Source: Shimia marina (GTDB lineage: Bacteria; Pseudomonadota; Alphaproteobacteria; Rhodobacterales; Rhodobacteraceae). From it: a stretch of 64,000 nucleotides of DNA. This document shows, piece by piece, positions 52,772 to 62,290 of the stretch. Numbering within the stretch: the stretch's first letter is position 1; every line of letters starts with the position of its first letter. A model generated the notes under the pieces. The model did no database searches, was not told where the DNA came from, and saw only the letters and a program-made list of their open reading frames with translations. The DNA is taken from contig NZ_CYPW01000006.1 of the NCBI RefSeq assembly GCF_001458175.1, forward strand, positions 62,001 through 126,000, written 5' to 3'. The translations under genes and the position numbers were made by a program.

Positions 52772-52783
52772 CCTATCTGCCTC

Positions 52784-53947
52784 TCAAGACCCGCGATGAT
52801 CTGAGAGCCACTGGGCTGCATGCTGACCTGCCCAGCGTCCGGTGGCCAGACATCCGGTCAGCAGATAGCCCCCTGTGGGTGCTTCCCAATCCAGCATTTC
52901 GCCAGCGGCAAACACCCCCGGCTGGCCGCGCAGCATCAGCCCCGGTGTCATCGCCGCAAAAGGGATGCCCCCAGCGGTGCTGATCGCTTCGTCCATGGGG
53001 CGTGGCCCCAGATGTGTCACAGGCAAGGCCTTCAGCAGGGGGGCAATATCCTCTGGCAGCGGGGCTGCGAACTCCATAAGAAGCGCCTGTTTCTGCGGGC
53101 TCAGCTTCAAGGTTTTGCGCAAAAAATTGGCGCGGCTCATTTTGCCACGTGGGCGCGCAAGACGGCGACGCAGCTCTTCCAAGGGCACATCCGGCAGCAG
53201 ATCCAGCGTCAGCCCATGACCTTCGCGCATGGCACGGGAGACCGCATAGATGCCGCCGCCCTCCAGCCCCCTCTCCGAGACGACAAATTCCGCGCGCACG
53301 GTCTGATTGCCCGCGCTTAGGGTTACGTTTTTGATCGGCGTGCCAAAGTGACGCGTCATATGCGGGGACCAATCCACAACAAACCCCATATTGGCCGGTT
53401 GAAACGGCACCACGGGCACGTCGAGCCAATCCGCCCAGGCGCCATCTGAACCCAGACGCGCCCAACTTGCACCACCGCAGGCCAAGACGCAGACCTTGGG
53501 CGCAAGATGTTGCGGCCCATCCGGCGTCTCAAATTGAAAAGCCCCGCCTGTCCAGCGCCAGCGCGTTCGGAGCTCCACACCCTGTGTGGATAAGCGCTGC
53601 AGCCAGGCACGCAAAAGCGGGGAAGCCTTCATGACTTTGGGAAAGACACGCCCGGAAGATCCAGTGAACATCTCCTGCCCCAGACCTTGCCCCCATGTGA
53701 TGGTGTCCTGCGGGCCAAAGGCCTGCAGCATGGGGGCGAGATGTGGGGCGGCCTCCGCATACTGCGCAAGGAACGGCTCAAAGGGGGCATCTTTGGTCAG
53801 ATTGAGGCCAGACTTCCCCGCCATCAGAAACTTGCGCGCCACCGAGGGTTTGGCCTCAGCAATGACCACGCTGGCCCCTTTGGCAGACAAGACATCTGCG
53901 GCCATCAGCCCTGCGGGACCTGCGCCTATGACCAGCGCATCCCTCAT
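52784..53947 (-). CDS. NAD(P)/FAD-dependent oxidoreductase, HI0933/YhiN family
   Basis: A 387-residue flavoprotein. ALVIGAGPAGLMAADVLSAKGASVVIAEA is the FAD-binding fold (read in two parts), GKSGLNLTKD marks the HI0933 subgroup, and the C-terminal GVFAAGEMLDWEAPTGGYLLTGCLATGRWAG has the conserved ATG-like end. The family's substrate is unknown. Its start overlaps the stop of the mechanosensitive channel gene by 4 nt (ATGA), so the two are co-expressed although no functional link is known. Confidence 0.9.
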   Translation of the reverse strand: MRDALVIGAGPAGLMAADVLSAKGASVVIAEAKPSVARKFLMAGKSGLNLTKDAPFEPFLAQYAEAAPHLAPMLQAFGPQDTITWGQGLGQEMFTGSSGRVFPKVMKASPLLRAWLQRLSTQGVELRTRWRWTGGAFQFETPDGPQHLAPKVCVLACGGASWARLGSDGAWADWLDVPVVPFQPANMGFVVDWSPHMTRHFGTPIKNVTLSAGNQTVRAEFVVSERGLEGGGIYAVSRAMREGHGLTLDLLPDVPLEELRRRLARPRGKMSRANFLRKTLKLSPQKQALLMEFAAPLPEDIAPLLKALPVTHLGPRPMDEAISTAGGIPFAAMTPGLMLRGQPGVFAAGEMLDWEAPTGGYLLTGCLATGRWAGQHAAQWLSDHRGS

Positions 53948-55263
53948 GCGGGCTGCTCAGGCAGGGGCGTTTTCAGCTCCACCACACGATGCGGGTAGGG
54001 AATGGTGATGCCTTCGGCTTTCAACGCGTTCCAGATCAGGAAAAGCACATCAGACGTGAATTTATTTTTGCCGTCATCGATGCCTTCGACCCAGAATTCC
54101 ACGGCAAACTCCACGCCACTTTCCCCAAAGCGGCGCAATTCACAATCAGGCGGAAACGGGGTGGTGAGCACACCCGGATGTTTGGCCACGGCGGCCTCGA
54201 TGATATCGGGGACCTTGTTGATGTCAGTGTCGTAGCTGACAGAAAAGGGGGCCTCATAGCGGTTGGCTGAGCCGCTGTCGGAATAGTTGACGACGCGGGT
54301 TGTGATGAAATCCTCATTGGGCACCACAATCCAGCGGCCATCGTAAGTTTCCAGAATCGTGGCGCGCGCAGTCATCTTGATGATGGTGCCCGCCTCACCG
54401 CCGTCCAGCTCCACATAGTCGCCCACAGTGGCCTGCCCTTCCAAAAGCAGGATCACACCTGAGATGAAGTTGGAGGCAATTTTTTGCAGGCCAAAGCCGA
54501 GCCCCACACCAATCACACCGGTCAGCACCGCCAGAGAGGTGAGCGAGATGCCCATGATGTTCATCACCAGCAGGAAGGCGATGCCAAAAATGCCGATTTC
54601 AAGCGTCTTTGCGATCAGCTCGCGCATGGCGGGGCGCATGTCTTCCTGTTTCTTGATGAACTGGCTGGACTGATCATTGGACCAGCGCCCAAGCCAGAAA
54701 ATCGCTCCGGCCACCAACACAAAGCGGATGGCAAAGAGTACCGAAAACGACAGGTTGCCCAAGGGCACAACGGTGGCATCCAGATAATCCATCACCGCTT
54801 CGAGCAAACCAAAGGCATAGAGCGCGGCCACGGGTACAAGGATATAGCGGCCCAGCACCTTCATGATGGGATCAGAAATGATCTCTTTCACCAGAATGCG
54901 CACCGCAAGGAACAGGAACAGGCGCTTGCCGAAGGCGATCACGGCCCCGGACCCGAAAATAGAGCGCGTGACGCTTTCGCCAACACCGGTAAACACATAG
55001 GCCAGCAGCGGCAGCAGCAGTGGCAGAAACAGCGCCACAAAACGGCGCATTCGGGCGACATAACTGTCCTGTGCCGCAGGCGGTGTCAGCAGCCGATCCA
55101 GAAGCGGGCGCAATTTACGACTGGTATAGACGGCAGCAAAATACGCGATGATCAGCAGAGCAAACTGTGACCACGCCGCCGGGCTGAGCAGCCAGCCAGC
55201 AGCAAGACCCCATAGGCGTTCGCCCTGCACCAGTGCATCATCCAGAAATGTGTTGGGGTCCAT
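53944..55263 (-). CDS. MscS-family mechanosensitive ion channel
   Basis: A 439-residue inner-membrane channel that would release solutes on osmotic downshock. About five to six N-terminal helices precede the pore: TGVIGVGLGFGLQKIASNFISGVILLLEGQ (read in parts) matches MscS TM3, followed by the beta domain VGDYVELDGGEAGTIIKMTARATILETYDG and VVPNEDFITTRVVNYS. The length is intermediate between MscS and MscK. It fits a marine cell that accumulates and releases osmolytes such as betaine. Confidence 0.93.
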   Translation of the reverse strand: MDPNTFLDDALVQGERLWGLAAGWLLSPAAWSQFALLIIAYFAAVYTSRKLRPLLDRLLTPPAAQDSYVARMRRFVALFLPLLLPLLAYVFTGVGESVTRSIFGSGAVIAFGKRLFLFLAVRILVKEIISDPIMKVLGRYILVPVAALYAFGLLEAVMDYLDATVVPLGNLSFSVLFAIRFVLVAGAIFWLGRWSNDQSSQFIKKQEDMRPAMRELIAKTLEIGIFGIAFLLVMNIMGISLTSLAVLTGVIGVGLGFGLQKIASNFISGVILLLEGQATVGDYVELDGGEAGTIIKMTARATILETYDGRWIVVPNEDFITTRVVNYSDSGSANRYEAPFSVSYDTDINKVPDIIEAAVAKHPGVLTTPFPPDCELRRFGESGVEFAVEFWVEGIDDGKNKFTSDVLFLIWNALKAEGITIPYPHRVVELKTPLPEQPA

Positions 55264-55361
55264 GGTGCCGTCCGCTTGCAGTCTTGATGTGGTGTCGTAT
55301 CCTCTTGCAACGCAGACACAGCCAACTCAATCAAAATCGCGCTTCCGGGAGGGGGAAAACC

Positions 55362-55679
55362 ATGCAAGATGGCGCATCCAGGGCAGAGGGAAATCCGCTC
55401 TGCCCGCTGTGTCACCGCCCCATTCCACCGGAGGCCCGCCAGTCACGTCACCACCTGATCCCCCGCCTGCGCGGCGGCAAAGGCGGGCCAACAGTCCTGT
55501 TGCACCAGATCTGTCACAACGAAATTCATGCCACGCTGAGTGAGACGGAACTCGCACAGCATTTCAACACCGTAGAGACCTTGCGTGCCCACCCCAGACT
55601 GGCCAAGTTCATCAAGTGGGTGGCAAAGCGCCCTCCGGCGTTTCATTCCAAAACACCGGGGACCCGACGCAAGCGCTAA
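55362..55679 (+). CDS. Small HNH-type protein (restriction-endonuclease-like zinc domain)
   Basis: A 105-residue protein. LCPLCHRPIPPE gives a Cys-x2-Cys knuckle, RQSRHHLIPRLRGG supplies the HH core and LLHQICHNEIHATLSE the distal His-Asn-His block. The pattern fits the HNH fold, as in small stand-alone nuclease-like proteins of unknown role. A compact protein with no partner genes could be a nicking enzyme or a non-catalytic zinc protein. ATG 55362 has GGGAGGGGG 8 nt upstream. It is convergent with dld, 3 nt apart. Confidence 0.8.
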   Translation: MQDGASRAEGNPLCPLCHRPIPPEARQSRHHLIPRLRGGKGGPTVLLHQICHNEIHATLSETELAQHFNTVETLRAHPRLAKFIKWVAKRPPAFHSKTPGTRRKR

Positions 55680-55682
55680 GGC

Positions 55683-57365
55683 TTACTCATAATGTTTGTT
55701 GCGGGACATTTTGCCGATGCCCGGGTTCATGCTGTTAGTGGGATCCATAGCCTTATAGAATTGCGCAAGGCTGGGCTTGGCCGGATAGAGATGGCCCACA
55801 TTGTGCTCCGCCGGGTATTCTGCCCCGCGTTGATCCAGAATTTTCAGCATCGCGGCTTTCAACGCCTTTGGGTCACAGCCTTTTTTGACAATATAGTCCT
55901 GATGCAACACGTGGCACATGAAGTGGCCATAGTAGAGTTTGCTGACCAATTGATCGCTGATTTCGGGTGGCAGAGTTTCAAACCAATCCTCATCATTGCG
56001 GCGCAGGGCAATATCGAGCGCGATGATATCTTCCACCTCTTGGCTATGGACATTCATGTAACGCACCGCGGCCCCAGCTGCCGCAAAGCGCAGAAGTCCC
56101 GCCATTTTGGCTTCGCGTGCGTCACATTCAAAGAAGTCCAATGCGCCATCGGATTGCAGATCAGAGAGCAGGCGGCGCGCCTCTTCAATGCCGCCATCCC
56201 GCATCTTGAGAATCAGGTGGTGCGGATAGGCCTCTCGGAAGGCGCGCATACGTTTGGGCACCACATTGGGCCAGAGGCGAGCGGCAAATTGCATGAATTT
56301 ATCAGTGAAATTGGCCAGCCCCGGCAGATTTTCCAGACGGGCATCCACCGCGCCTTTCAGTGCAAAGAAAGTCGGCAGGCGATCCGTGCCCAGTTTATCG
56401 ATCATCACCATTGTGTCTTTGCCATAGACATCCGAGATGTCGAACACCTCTTCATGCAGATATTCGGCAGAAACGGGCAGGGTGGCAAAATCCTTCAGGA
56501 TGCGGCGGCGCAGATTGCCCAGCGCGGCGGTGCCGGAGGCGCCAACGTAAAAGGTCTTTTCCGCATCGTTTTTGGCGTAGGTGTCCAGACGCACCGCAAA
56601 AACACCCAGCTTTCCTGCGCAGCCTGCGGCCTCATAGAGCCGGGATTTGTCAGCGTTGAAACGCGCCGGGCTTGGGGCATCTACATCCCGCACCCGCTGT
56701 GCGTAATCCGTGGCAGAGGCGCGACGGTTGTCATCCACAATGTCTTCGGGTCGGTAGGAGCCGTTTTGCAGATTGGTCAAAATCTCTTCGGGGGTTTCAC
56801 CAAGCGCGATGCCCAAGTGATTCACCAGTTCCAGATGCCCCTCTTTGGTGATCTGAGCAAAGAGAGAGAGCTCTGTATAGCTGGGCCCGCGTTCCACCAG
56901 AGAACCGCCGGAATTGTTACACACGCCCCCCACCACAGAGGCCCCGATACAGGAGGAGCCGATCACGGAGTGCGGCTGACGGCCAATGGGATCGAGCAGT
57001 TTTTCCAGCTTGAACAGGGTGGACCCGGGAAAAGAGACAACCTGCGTACCATCTTTGATCAGCTGAATGTCATCCATGCGACGGGTGTTGATCAGCACCA
57101 CATCCCGATCATACCGGCCCTTAGGTGTGGACCCCTCCGTCAGCCCGGTATTGGCGGCCTGCATGATGACAATCTTGTCGGCGGCCACACAGGCCTGCAA
57201 CACCTTCCACTGCTCCAGCAGCGTGGCGGGCTGCACGACGGCGAGCGCCTCGCCTTCGCCAGATCGGAACCCTTTTCGGAAACGTTTGGTGCGGCGCTCT
57301 CCGGTGAGGACGTTGCGCTTACCAACAATTTCGCAGAGCTGGGTGATCAAAGTGCCTTCGGCCAT
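55683..57365 (-). CDS. dld: Quinone-dependent D-lactate dehydrogenase
   Basis: A 560-residue membrane-associated FAD enzyme that oxidises D-lactate to pyruvate and reduces quinone. The FAD-binding domain has NTGLTEGSTPKGRYDRDVVLINTRRMD (read in parts), SVIGSSCIGASVVGGVCNNSGGSLVERG and the cap; the C-terminal NVGHLYPAKPSLAQFYKAMDPTNSMNPGIGK closely follows E. coli Dld. The length is as expected. It is monocistronic, 190 nt downstream of the short enoyl-CoA hydratase-like gene on the same strand. Confidence 0.95.
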   Translation of the reverse strand: MAEGTLITQLCEIVGKRNVLTGERRTKRFRKGFRSGEGEALAVVQPATLLEQWKVLQACVAADKIVIMQAANTGLTEGSTPKGRYDRDVVLINTRRMDDIQLIKDGTQVVSFPGSTLFKLEKLLDPIGRQPHSVIGSSCIGASVVGGVCNNSGGSLVERGPSYTELSLFAQITKEGHLELVNHLGIALGETPEEILTNLQNGSYRPEDIVDDNRRASATDYAQRVRDVDAPSPARFNADKSRLYEAAGCAGKLGVFAVRLDTYAKNDAEKTFYVGASGTAALGNLRRRILKDFATLPVSAEYLHEEVFDISDVYGKDTMVMIDKLGTDRLPTFFALKGAVDARLENLPGLANFTDKFMQFAARLWPNVVPKRMRAFREAYPHHLILKMRDGGIEEARRLLSDLQSDGALDFFECDAREAKMAGLLRFAAAGAAVRYMNVHSQEVEDIIALDIALRRNDEDWFETLPPEISDQLVSKLYYGHFMCHVLHQDYIVKKGCDPKALKAAMLKILDQRGAEYPAEHNVGHLYPAKPSLAQFYKAMDPTNSMNPGIGKMSRNKHYE

Positions 57366-57554
57366 GACATGCCTCTTCAGAAGTCCATTTACGCCACAGG
57401 GCTGGCGTAACGGCCCTGCGTGCGTTGGTATTGGTACGGCTGGGCGTGAAGGGTCAAGACGTTACGTCACTTTATGCTGCACAGCAGCGATCATAACGTG
57501 CGCAGCCTCACCTCACACAACCTTAGCCTTTTTTCATGAACAGAAGTGCCTCAT

Positions 57555-58166
57555 TTAAATGCACATTGCTTTGATGCCCTGCGCGATCTCTGGCTTGGCC
57601 GCCAAAGTATCAACTGCAATCTCCCGCGCCACATCAAGCAAATCTTCGGCAGGCACAATACGCTCTATCAGACCAAAGGTCAGCGCCTCTTCTGCGGTGA
57701 GTTTCTGCCCACCCATCAGCATCAATTTGGCACGGGCCGGTCCGATCAGAGCCGCAAGCCGCGCCGGATCAGAGGGCTGTGGCAGAAAGCCAAGCTTCAT
57801 AACCGGATAGAAGAACTTGGCATGCGGCGCGGCAAGACGCAGATCACAGGCCAGCGCCATCCCATTGGCCCCGCCTGCCAATGTGCCGTTGAGCGCGGCA
57901 ATGGTCAGCCCCGGCAGCGCTGCAACAGCCGCAGACAAACGCTCCCAGACGGCGCTTGTCGCCAGACCCGCTCGGGCTTCCTCAAGATCCGCGCCTGCGG
58001 AAAACACCTTGCCCGCGCCGGTGAGCACAAGCGCGCGTGCCTCCTGTGCTCCCTCAGCGATCTCTGCCAGCTCTGTCAGCATGGCCTCGGTCAGGGAATT
58101 TGCCTTGTCTGGGCGATTGATGGTGACAACCCAGAGACCGCTTTCTTCTTTCGTCAAATCAATCAT
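57555..58166 (-). CDS. Short enoyl-CoA hydratase/isomerase (crotonase) superfamily protein
   Basis: A 203-residue crotonase-fold protein, about 50 residues shorter than usual hydratases because it lacks the C-terminal trimerisation helices. GAGKVFSAGADLEEA and NGTLAGGANGMALACDLRLAA keep the CoA and oxyanion-hole region. Both catalytic glutamates of hydratases are replaced: Gly in GGANGMA (for CELA) and Val in FFYPVMKLG (for QPEIKLG). It may be an isomerase, a thioesterase-like relative or inactive. ATG 58166 overlaps the SDR stop by 4 nt. Confidence 0.88.
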   Translation of the reverse strand: MIDLTKEESGLWVVTINRPDKANSLTEAMLTELAEIAEGAQEARALVLTGAGKVFSAGADLEEARAGLATSAVWERLSAAVAALPGLTIAALNGTLAGGANGMALACDLRLAAPHAKFFYPVMKLGFLPQPSDPARLAALIGPARAKLMLMGGQKLTAEEALTFGLIERIVPAEDLLDVAREIAVDTLAAKPEIAQGIKAMCI

Positions 58167-58915
58167 ATCAGACCCACCTTGCGCCGAATGTCGTCGTCTC
58201 TGAGGGAAATTTCATCCCCAAGCCAAGCGTCAGCCGCCTCTGTGCACATCCACATCAGGCATTTGGCTGGCCATTCCGGCGGGATGTGATCACTCCAGTC
58301 AAGCTGACTGACCGGGTTGATGCCGCTGGCCTTGATCTCGCGCTGCATCTGCGTGGCCACGGTGCCCGGACTGAGGCCAATGGCGCGAATGCCCTTGTCG
58401 CCTGCTTCTTTGTGCACACAGCGGGTCAGCATATTGGCGGCTGCTTTGGAGGCGCAATAATGGCTCCAGGCTTCTACCGGACCATGCGCCGCGCCGGAAG
58501 AAATGGTGAGAATGGTGCCGCCACCTGCGGCCTCCATCACCGGCATGACCGCGCGCATGCCATGAAAGACACCTTTGAGATTGATGTCGATCACATGTCC
58601 CCAATCCTGCGGGTCGGCTTCTGCCATATGCGCGATGGGTTCAACAACGCCTGCGTTATTGATCAGAACATCGACACCGCCAAACGTCTGCACAGTCGTG
58701 TCGATGGCCTGCGCGACCTCTGCGTAGTTGGCCACATCACAGCTCAGCGCCAGGGCATTTGGGCCAAGATCTTCGGCCAAAGCCGTGATCGCCTCCGCGC
58801 TGCGCGCCAGCAGGACGACATTGGCCCCCGCCTCGGCAAAAAGCCGCGCAGCAGATTCTCCGATCCCGCGGCTTGCGCCGGTGATGACTACGGTTTTTGA
58901 CTGCCAATTCTCCAT
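58163..58915 (-). CDS. Short-chain dehydrogenase/reductase (SDR) family protein
   Basis: A 250-residue classical SDR. TGASRGIG binds the NAD(P) cofactor, NNAGVVEP marks the NNAG loop, the active-site Ser is in ISSGAAHG and Tyr-Lys in HYCASKAA. The cofactor preference and substrate are unknown. ATG 58915 (MENWQSKTVV) follows GAGGATCTG; the open frame runs to 59029 in non-conserved sequence. It is coupled to the short crotonase gene, so they probably act on a shared CoA or carbonyl pathway. Confidence 0.93.
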   Translation of the reverse strand: MENWQSKTVVITGASRGIGESAARLFAEAGANVVLLARSAEAITALAEDLGPNALALSCDVANYAEVAQAIDTTVQTFGGVDVLINNAGVVEPIAHMAEADPQDWGHVIDINLKGVFHGMRAVMPVMEAAGGGTILTISSGAAHGPVEAWSHYCASKAAANMLTRCVHKEAGDKGIRAIGLSPGTVATQMQREIKASGINPVSQLDWSDHIPPEWPAKCLMWMCTEAADAWLGDEISLRDDDIRRKVGLI

Positions 58916-59076
58916 CAGATCCTCACTATTTGCGCCTTTGGTACAGGTTTCAGTCATTGGGGTAACCTGCGCCATACTGCTCGTCCAGCCTCTTGCATTT
59001 GACAAGCTCCGGGCCTTGACCCTGCCCAAGGTTCAGCGGAAGTTAGGGCAACGTTTTTGAAAAGGTAAGCTTCCAC

Positions 59077-60579
59077 ATGCAGATAGCATCCTCCCGTATT
59101 TTCACGAGCACCGCTCTTGCCACCGTATTTTGCGCACAGAGCGCCTTTGCCGATGTGAGCGCCAGCGATGTCTGGGAAAACTGGCAGAGCTACATGAGCT
59201 CTTACGGTTATGAAATCTCTGCAAGTGAAGCCCAATCTGGTGACACGCTGACCATTTCCGATCTGGTTATGAATATCCAGATGCCGGAAGAGGCTGGCAA
59301 GATTGATATAAAGTGGGGCACGCTGACCTTTGTGGAAAATGGTGATGGCACGGTCACGATCTCCTTGCCCGCCTCCCAGCCGATGGTCTTCCGCTCTGAC
59401 AGCCCCTCAGAAAAAGTATCTGCGATCATGGATGTCGCCACGGATCTGACCATGGTGGCCTCTGGCGAGAAAGACGCGCTGAAGTATACGTACACAGCCG
59501 ATGCTCTGAAGATCGCCGTCACCGAACTGGTGGTGGATGACGAAAAGATCGAGAATGTGGACATTGCCATGGCTGTTGCTGGCATGTCGGGTGAATCCGA
59601 GTTGTTGGTTGGCGAACTGACAAAGAGCCGCGGCACCTCGACCATCGAGACAACCGATATTACCGTGAAAGGTACAGATCCTGAAAGCGGTGCGGCATTT
59701 GATTTTGCCGCCACGCTCAGCGGTTTGAAAGCCAATGTGGATTCAGCCTTTCCAGAAGGGGCCTACAGCACGGATCCCATGGCGTTTTTTGCGCCGGGCA
59801 TGATGCTGGTTGGGGGGTACACCTTTGACGGCATGACCGTGGCAGGCAATTTTGAGGAAGATGGCGCGCCGGGCTCCGTCGCTGTGGAAAGCGGCGGTGG
59901 CAGCTTTAACATCGACATGAGCGACAGCAAGATGGCCTATGACGGGCGTCTGGCCAACATGACCATTAACGTCGCCGGGGCCGACATCCCTGTGCCGATC
60001 GATGTGAGCTTTGGCGAATTTGGCTATGGGTTCTCCCTGCCGATTGCTGCGGCCGAGGCAGCGCAGGATTTCGCTTTCAACCTGACACTGGCGGATCTGG
60101 AAATTTCCGAACTGCTTTGGGGCATGTTTGACCCGGCACAGGTACTGCCGCGCGATCCGGCCACTCTGGTGGTGGATCTGGTGGGCAAGGGCACTGTCCT
60201 GCAAGATCTCATGACGCTGGATGAAACCACAGATGAGATGCCCGGAGAGCTTAATGCGCTGACAATTCGTGATCTGCGCCTGAACGCCGCTGGTGCCAGC
60301 GTGGAAGGCAGTGGGGACTTCGTATTTGACAACACAGACCTTGAAAGCTTTGACGGCCTACCACGCCCTGAGGGTGCGATTGACATCAAAATCGACGGTG
60401 TGAATGGGCTGATGGACAAGCTGATCCAGATGGGGCTTCTGCCGGAAGAGCAGGCCATGGGCGCACGCATGATGATGTCCATGTTCACGCAACCTGGCGA
60501 AGGCGACGACAGCCTGAGCTCCAAGATCGAAGTCAACGAACAGGGCCATGTGCTGGCCAATGGCCAGCGTCTGAAATAA
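59077..60579 (+). CDS. DUF2125 domain exported protein
   Basis: A 500-residue protein of the DUF2125 family, of unknown role. It has a signal peptide MQIASSRIFTSTALATVFCAQSAFA and a mature region starting DVSASDVWENWQSYMSSYGYE. The body is low in Cys and rich in alternating strand-like stretches (GTLTFVENGDGTVTISLPA, GFSLPIAAAEAAQDFAFN), with an acidic bias. The family is mostly alphaproteobacterial. It ends at a strong terminator and is divergent from the SDR gene. Confidence 0.88.
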   Translation: MQIASSRIFTSTALATVFCAQSAFADVSASDVWENWQSYMSSYGYEISASEAQSGDTLTISDLVMNIQMPEEAGKIDIKWGTLTFVENGDGTVTISLPASQPMVFRSDSPSEKVSAIMDVATDLTMVASGEKDALKYTYTADALKIAVTELVVDDEKIENVDIAMAVAGMSGESELLVGELTKSRGTSTIETTDITVKGTDPESGAAFDFAATLSGLKANVDSAFPEGAYSTDPMAFFAPGMMLVGGYTFDGMTVAGNFEEDGAPGSVAVESGGGSFNIDMSDSKMAYDGRLANMTINVAGADIPVPIDVSFGEFGYGFSLPIAAAEAAQDFAFNLTLADLEISELLWGMFDPAQVLPRDPATLVVDLVGKGTVLQDLMTLDETTDEMPGELNALTIRDLRLNAAGASVEGSGDFVFDNTDLESFDGLPRPEGAIDIKIDGVNGLMDKLIQMGLLPEEQAMGARMMMSMFTQPGEGDDSLSSKIEVNEQGHVLANGQRLK

Positions 60580-60601
60580 GCGCCGCAATATCCAAAATCT
60601 G

Positions 60602-60635
60602 GGCCCTGCCAGTCTCTGGCGGGGCCTTTTCTTTG
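60602..60635 (+). terminator. Rho-independent terminator of the DUF2125 gene
   Basis: An 11-bp stem GGCCCTGCCAG (60602-60612) with CTGGCGGGGCC (60616-60626), one T-G pair, TCT loop, followed by TTTTCTTT. It lies 22 nt after the stop. Confidence 0.88.
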
Positions 60636-60755
60636 ACCTGCGGCCAAGCGTTTCAAGGAGCGCCCCCAAAAGGTCAGCTTTTTTGCCCTTCCCCTACTGG
60701 ACCTTGTGGAAGGGCCCGCCTAGTCTTCGCCTGAGTTCAAGAGGGGGAAGGCACC

Positions 60756-61619
60756 ATGGCCACCGGCACCAATATCCGCACGTATTTCAACGGCAGCTGG
60801 CATGAGGGCGACGCCCCTATCATTCGGGCGGCAGATCACGGGGCGTGGCTGGGCTCTGCGGTGTTTGACGGTGCGCGTCTGGTCAATGGGCTGACCCCGG
60901 ATCTCGACAAACACTGTGCGCGCACCAATCGCTCCGCAGAGGCCTTGATGCTGACACCGACAGTCTCCACCGAAGACATGGTGGAGATCGTGAAAGAGGG
61001 GCTGAAAGCCTATGCGCCCGGTGCCGCAGTGTATATTCGCCCGATGTATTGGGGCATTGACGGAGATGCGACCGCGATCATGCCAAGCGCGGAGACCACG
61101 GGTTTTGCGATCTGTCTGGAAGAGATCCCTATGGCTGCGCCGGAAGCTGCCGCCACGCTGACCAAGACCCAGTTCCGCCGCCCGGTTCTGGAAAGCGCGG
61201 TGGTGAATGCCAAGGCCGGCTGTCTTTACCCCAACAACGCGCGCATGCTGCGAGAGGCGCGAATGAAGGGCTTCTCCAACACGCTGACCTGCGATGTGAT
61301 GGGCAATGTGGCAGAAACCGCCACGGCAAATATCTTTATGGTGCGGGATGGCGAAGTGTTCACGCCTGTGCCCAATGGCACCTTTCTGTCGGGCATCACC
61401 CGCGCACGCCATATTGAGAACCTGCGTGCAGATGGTGTCAATGTGCATGAAACCGTTCTGAACTATGCTGATTTTGAAGCGGCGGATGAGGTGTTCATGT
61501 CTGGCAATATGAACAAGGTCACCCCGGTCAGCGCCTTTGATACGCGTCAATATCAGACCGGCCCAATCACCCGCCGGGTGCGCGAGCTCTATTGGGACTG
61601 GGCTGCGTCAAACGCCTAA
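60756..61619 (+). CDS. ilvE: Branched-chain amino acid aminotransferase (class IV PLP)
   Basis: A 287-residue fold-type IV aminotransferase predicted to interconvert leucine, isoleucine and valine with their keto acids. HGAWLGSAVFDGARL is the N-terminal motif, the Schiff-base Lys lies in SAVVNAKAGCLYPNNARML, and NVAETATANIFMV plus FLSGITRARHIENL are the PLP phosphate-loop motifs. Length is typical. D-amino acid aminotransferase and aminodeoxychorismate lyase are close relatives, so the substrate is probable, not certain. A GGGGGAAGG precedes ATG 60756. Confidence 0.85.
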   Translation: MATGTNIRTYFNGSWHEGDAPIIRAADHGAWLGSAVFDGARLVNGLTPDLDKHCARTNRSAEALMLTPTVSTEDMVEIVKEGLKAYAPGAAVYIRPMYWGIDGDATAIMPSAETTGFAICLEEIPMAAPEAAATLTKTQFRRPVLESAVVNAKAGCLYPNNARMLREARMKGFSNTLTCDVMGNVAETATANIFMVRDGEVFTPVPNGTFLSGITRARHIENLRADGVNVHETVLNYADFEAADEVFMSGNMNKVTPVSAFDTRQYQTGPITRRVRELYWDWAASNA

Positions 61620-61730
61620 GGCACTGCGCCAAAACCTCCGCTCAAACAGTCGCAAAACGCCGCAATCATAACAAGAGCGGTTGCGCGCCTCTTGGTCACG
61701 CGGCATGATCCCGGCAAAGGGAGTGCCGAA

Positions 61731-62186
61731 ATGCGCAAGTTTCTCGTGGTGTTGGATGAAAGTCGTGAATGCCTGAACGCAATGCGGTTTGCCGCGATGC
61801 GCGCCGCCCATACGGGGGGCGGGGTGAAAATCCTGTCTGTGATCCCTCCTGAGGAATTCAATCACTGGATCGGCGTCAGCGATTTGATGCGTGAAGAAGC
61901 GCGCGAACGGATCGAGGTGCACTATGAGGTTTTTGCCAAATGGATGCGGGACCGGCAGGGCGTGGACCCGGAATTGAAAATTCGTGAAGGCGAACCCGTG
62001 GGAGAAATCCTGTCGGAAATCAAAGAGGATGCCGAGATCGGCGTTCTTGTGCTTGGCGCGGGCAATGATCGCAAAGGCCCCGGACCGCTGGTCTCTCAAT
62101 TGTCACGCAATTCGGGCAGTCTGCCTGTGCCCATCACCGTGGTGCCCGGAGATTTGACCAAGGAACAGCTCGAAGCGATCACCTGA
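61731..62186 (+). CDS. Universal stress protein UspA family
   Basis: A 151-residue protein with the UspA fold: MRKFLVVLDESRECLNAMRFA at the N-terminus and the ATP-binding type motif GVLVLGAGNDRKGPGPLVSQLSRNSGSLPVPITVVPG (read in parts) at the end. The spacing of Gly residues (G-x2-G-x9-G) is consistent with nucleotide-binding members. ATG 61731 follows AAGGGAG; the open frame upstream to 61692 lies outside the family. Its trigger is unknown. nfuA follows 104 nt downstream. Confidence 0.92.
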   Translation: MRKFLVVLDESRECLNAMRFAAMRAAHTGGGVKILSVIPPEEFNHWIGVSDLMREEARERIEVHYEVFAKWMRDRQGVDPELKIREGEPVGEILSEIKEDAEIGVLVLGAGNDRKGPGPLVSQLSRNSGSLPVPITVVPGDLTKEQLEAIT

Positions 62187-62290
62187 GGCGATCCTTGGTG
62201 TTTGGGGACTTGATCTATTTTAGAATGACTCTAAACCTTGACTAATGCCCGGTGTGGGCGCATATCCAGAGCGATAGGAAAGGTCTGCCC

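Noticed and set aside
55692-57410. Long open frame on the plus strand (572 codons)
   Set aside because: Antisense to dld; no start signal or domain content.
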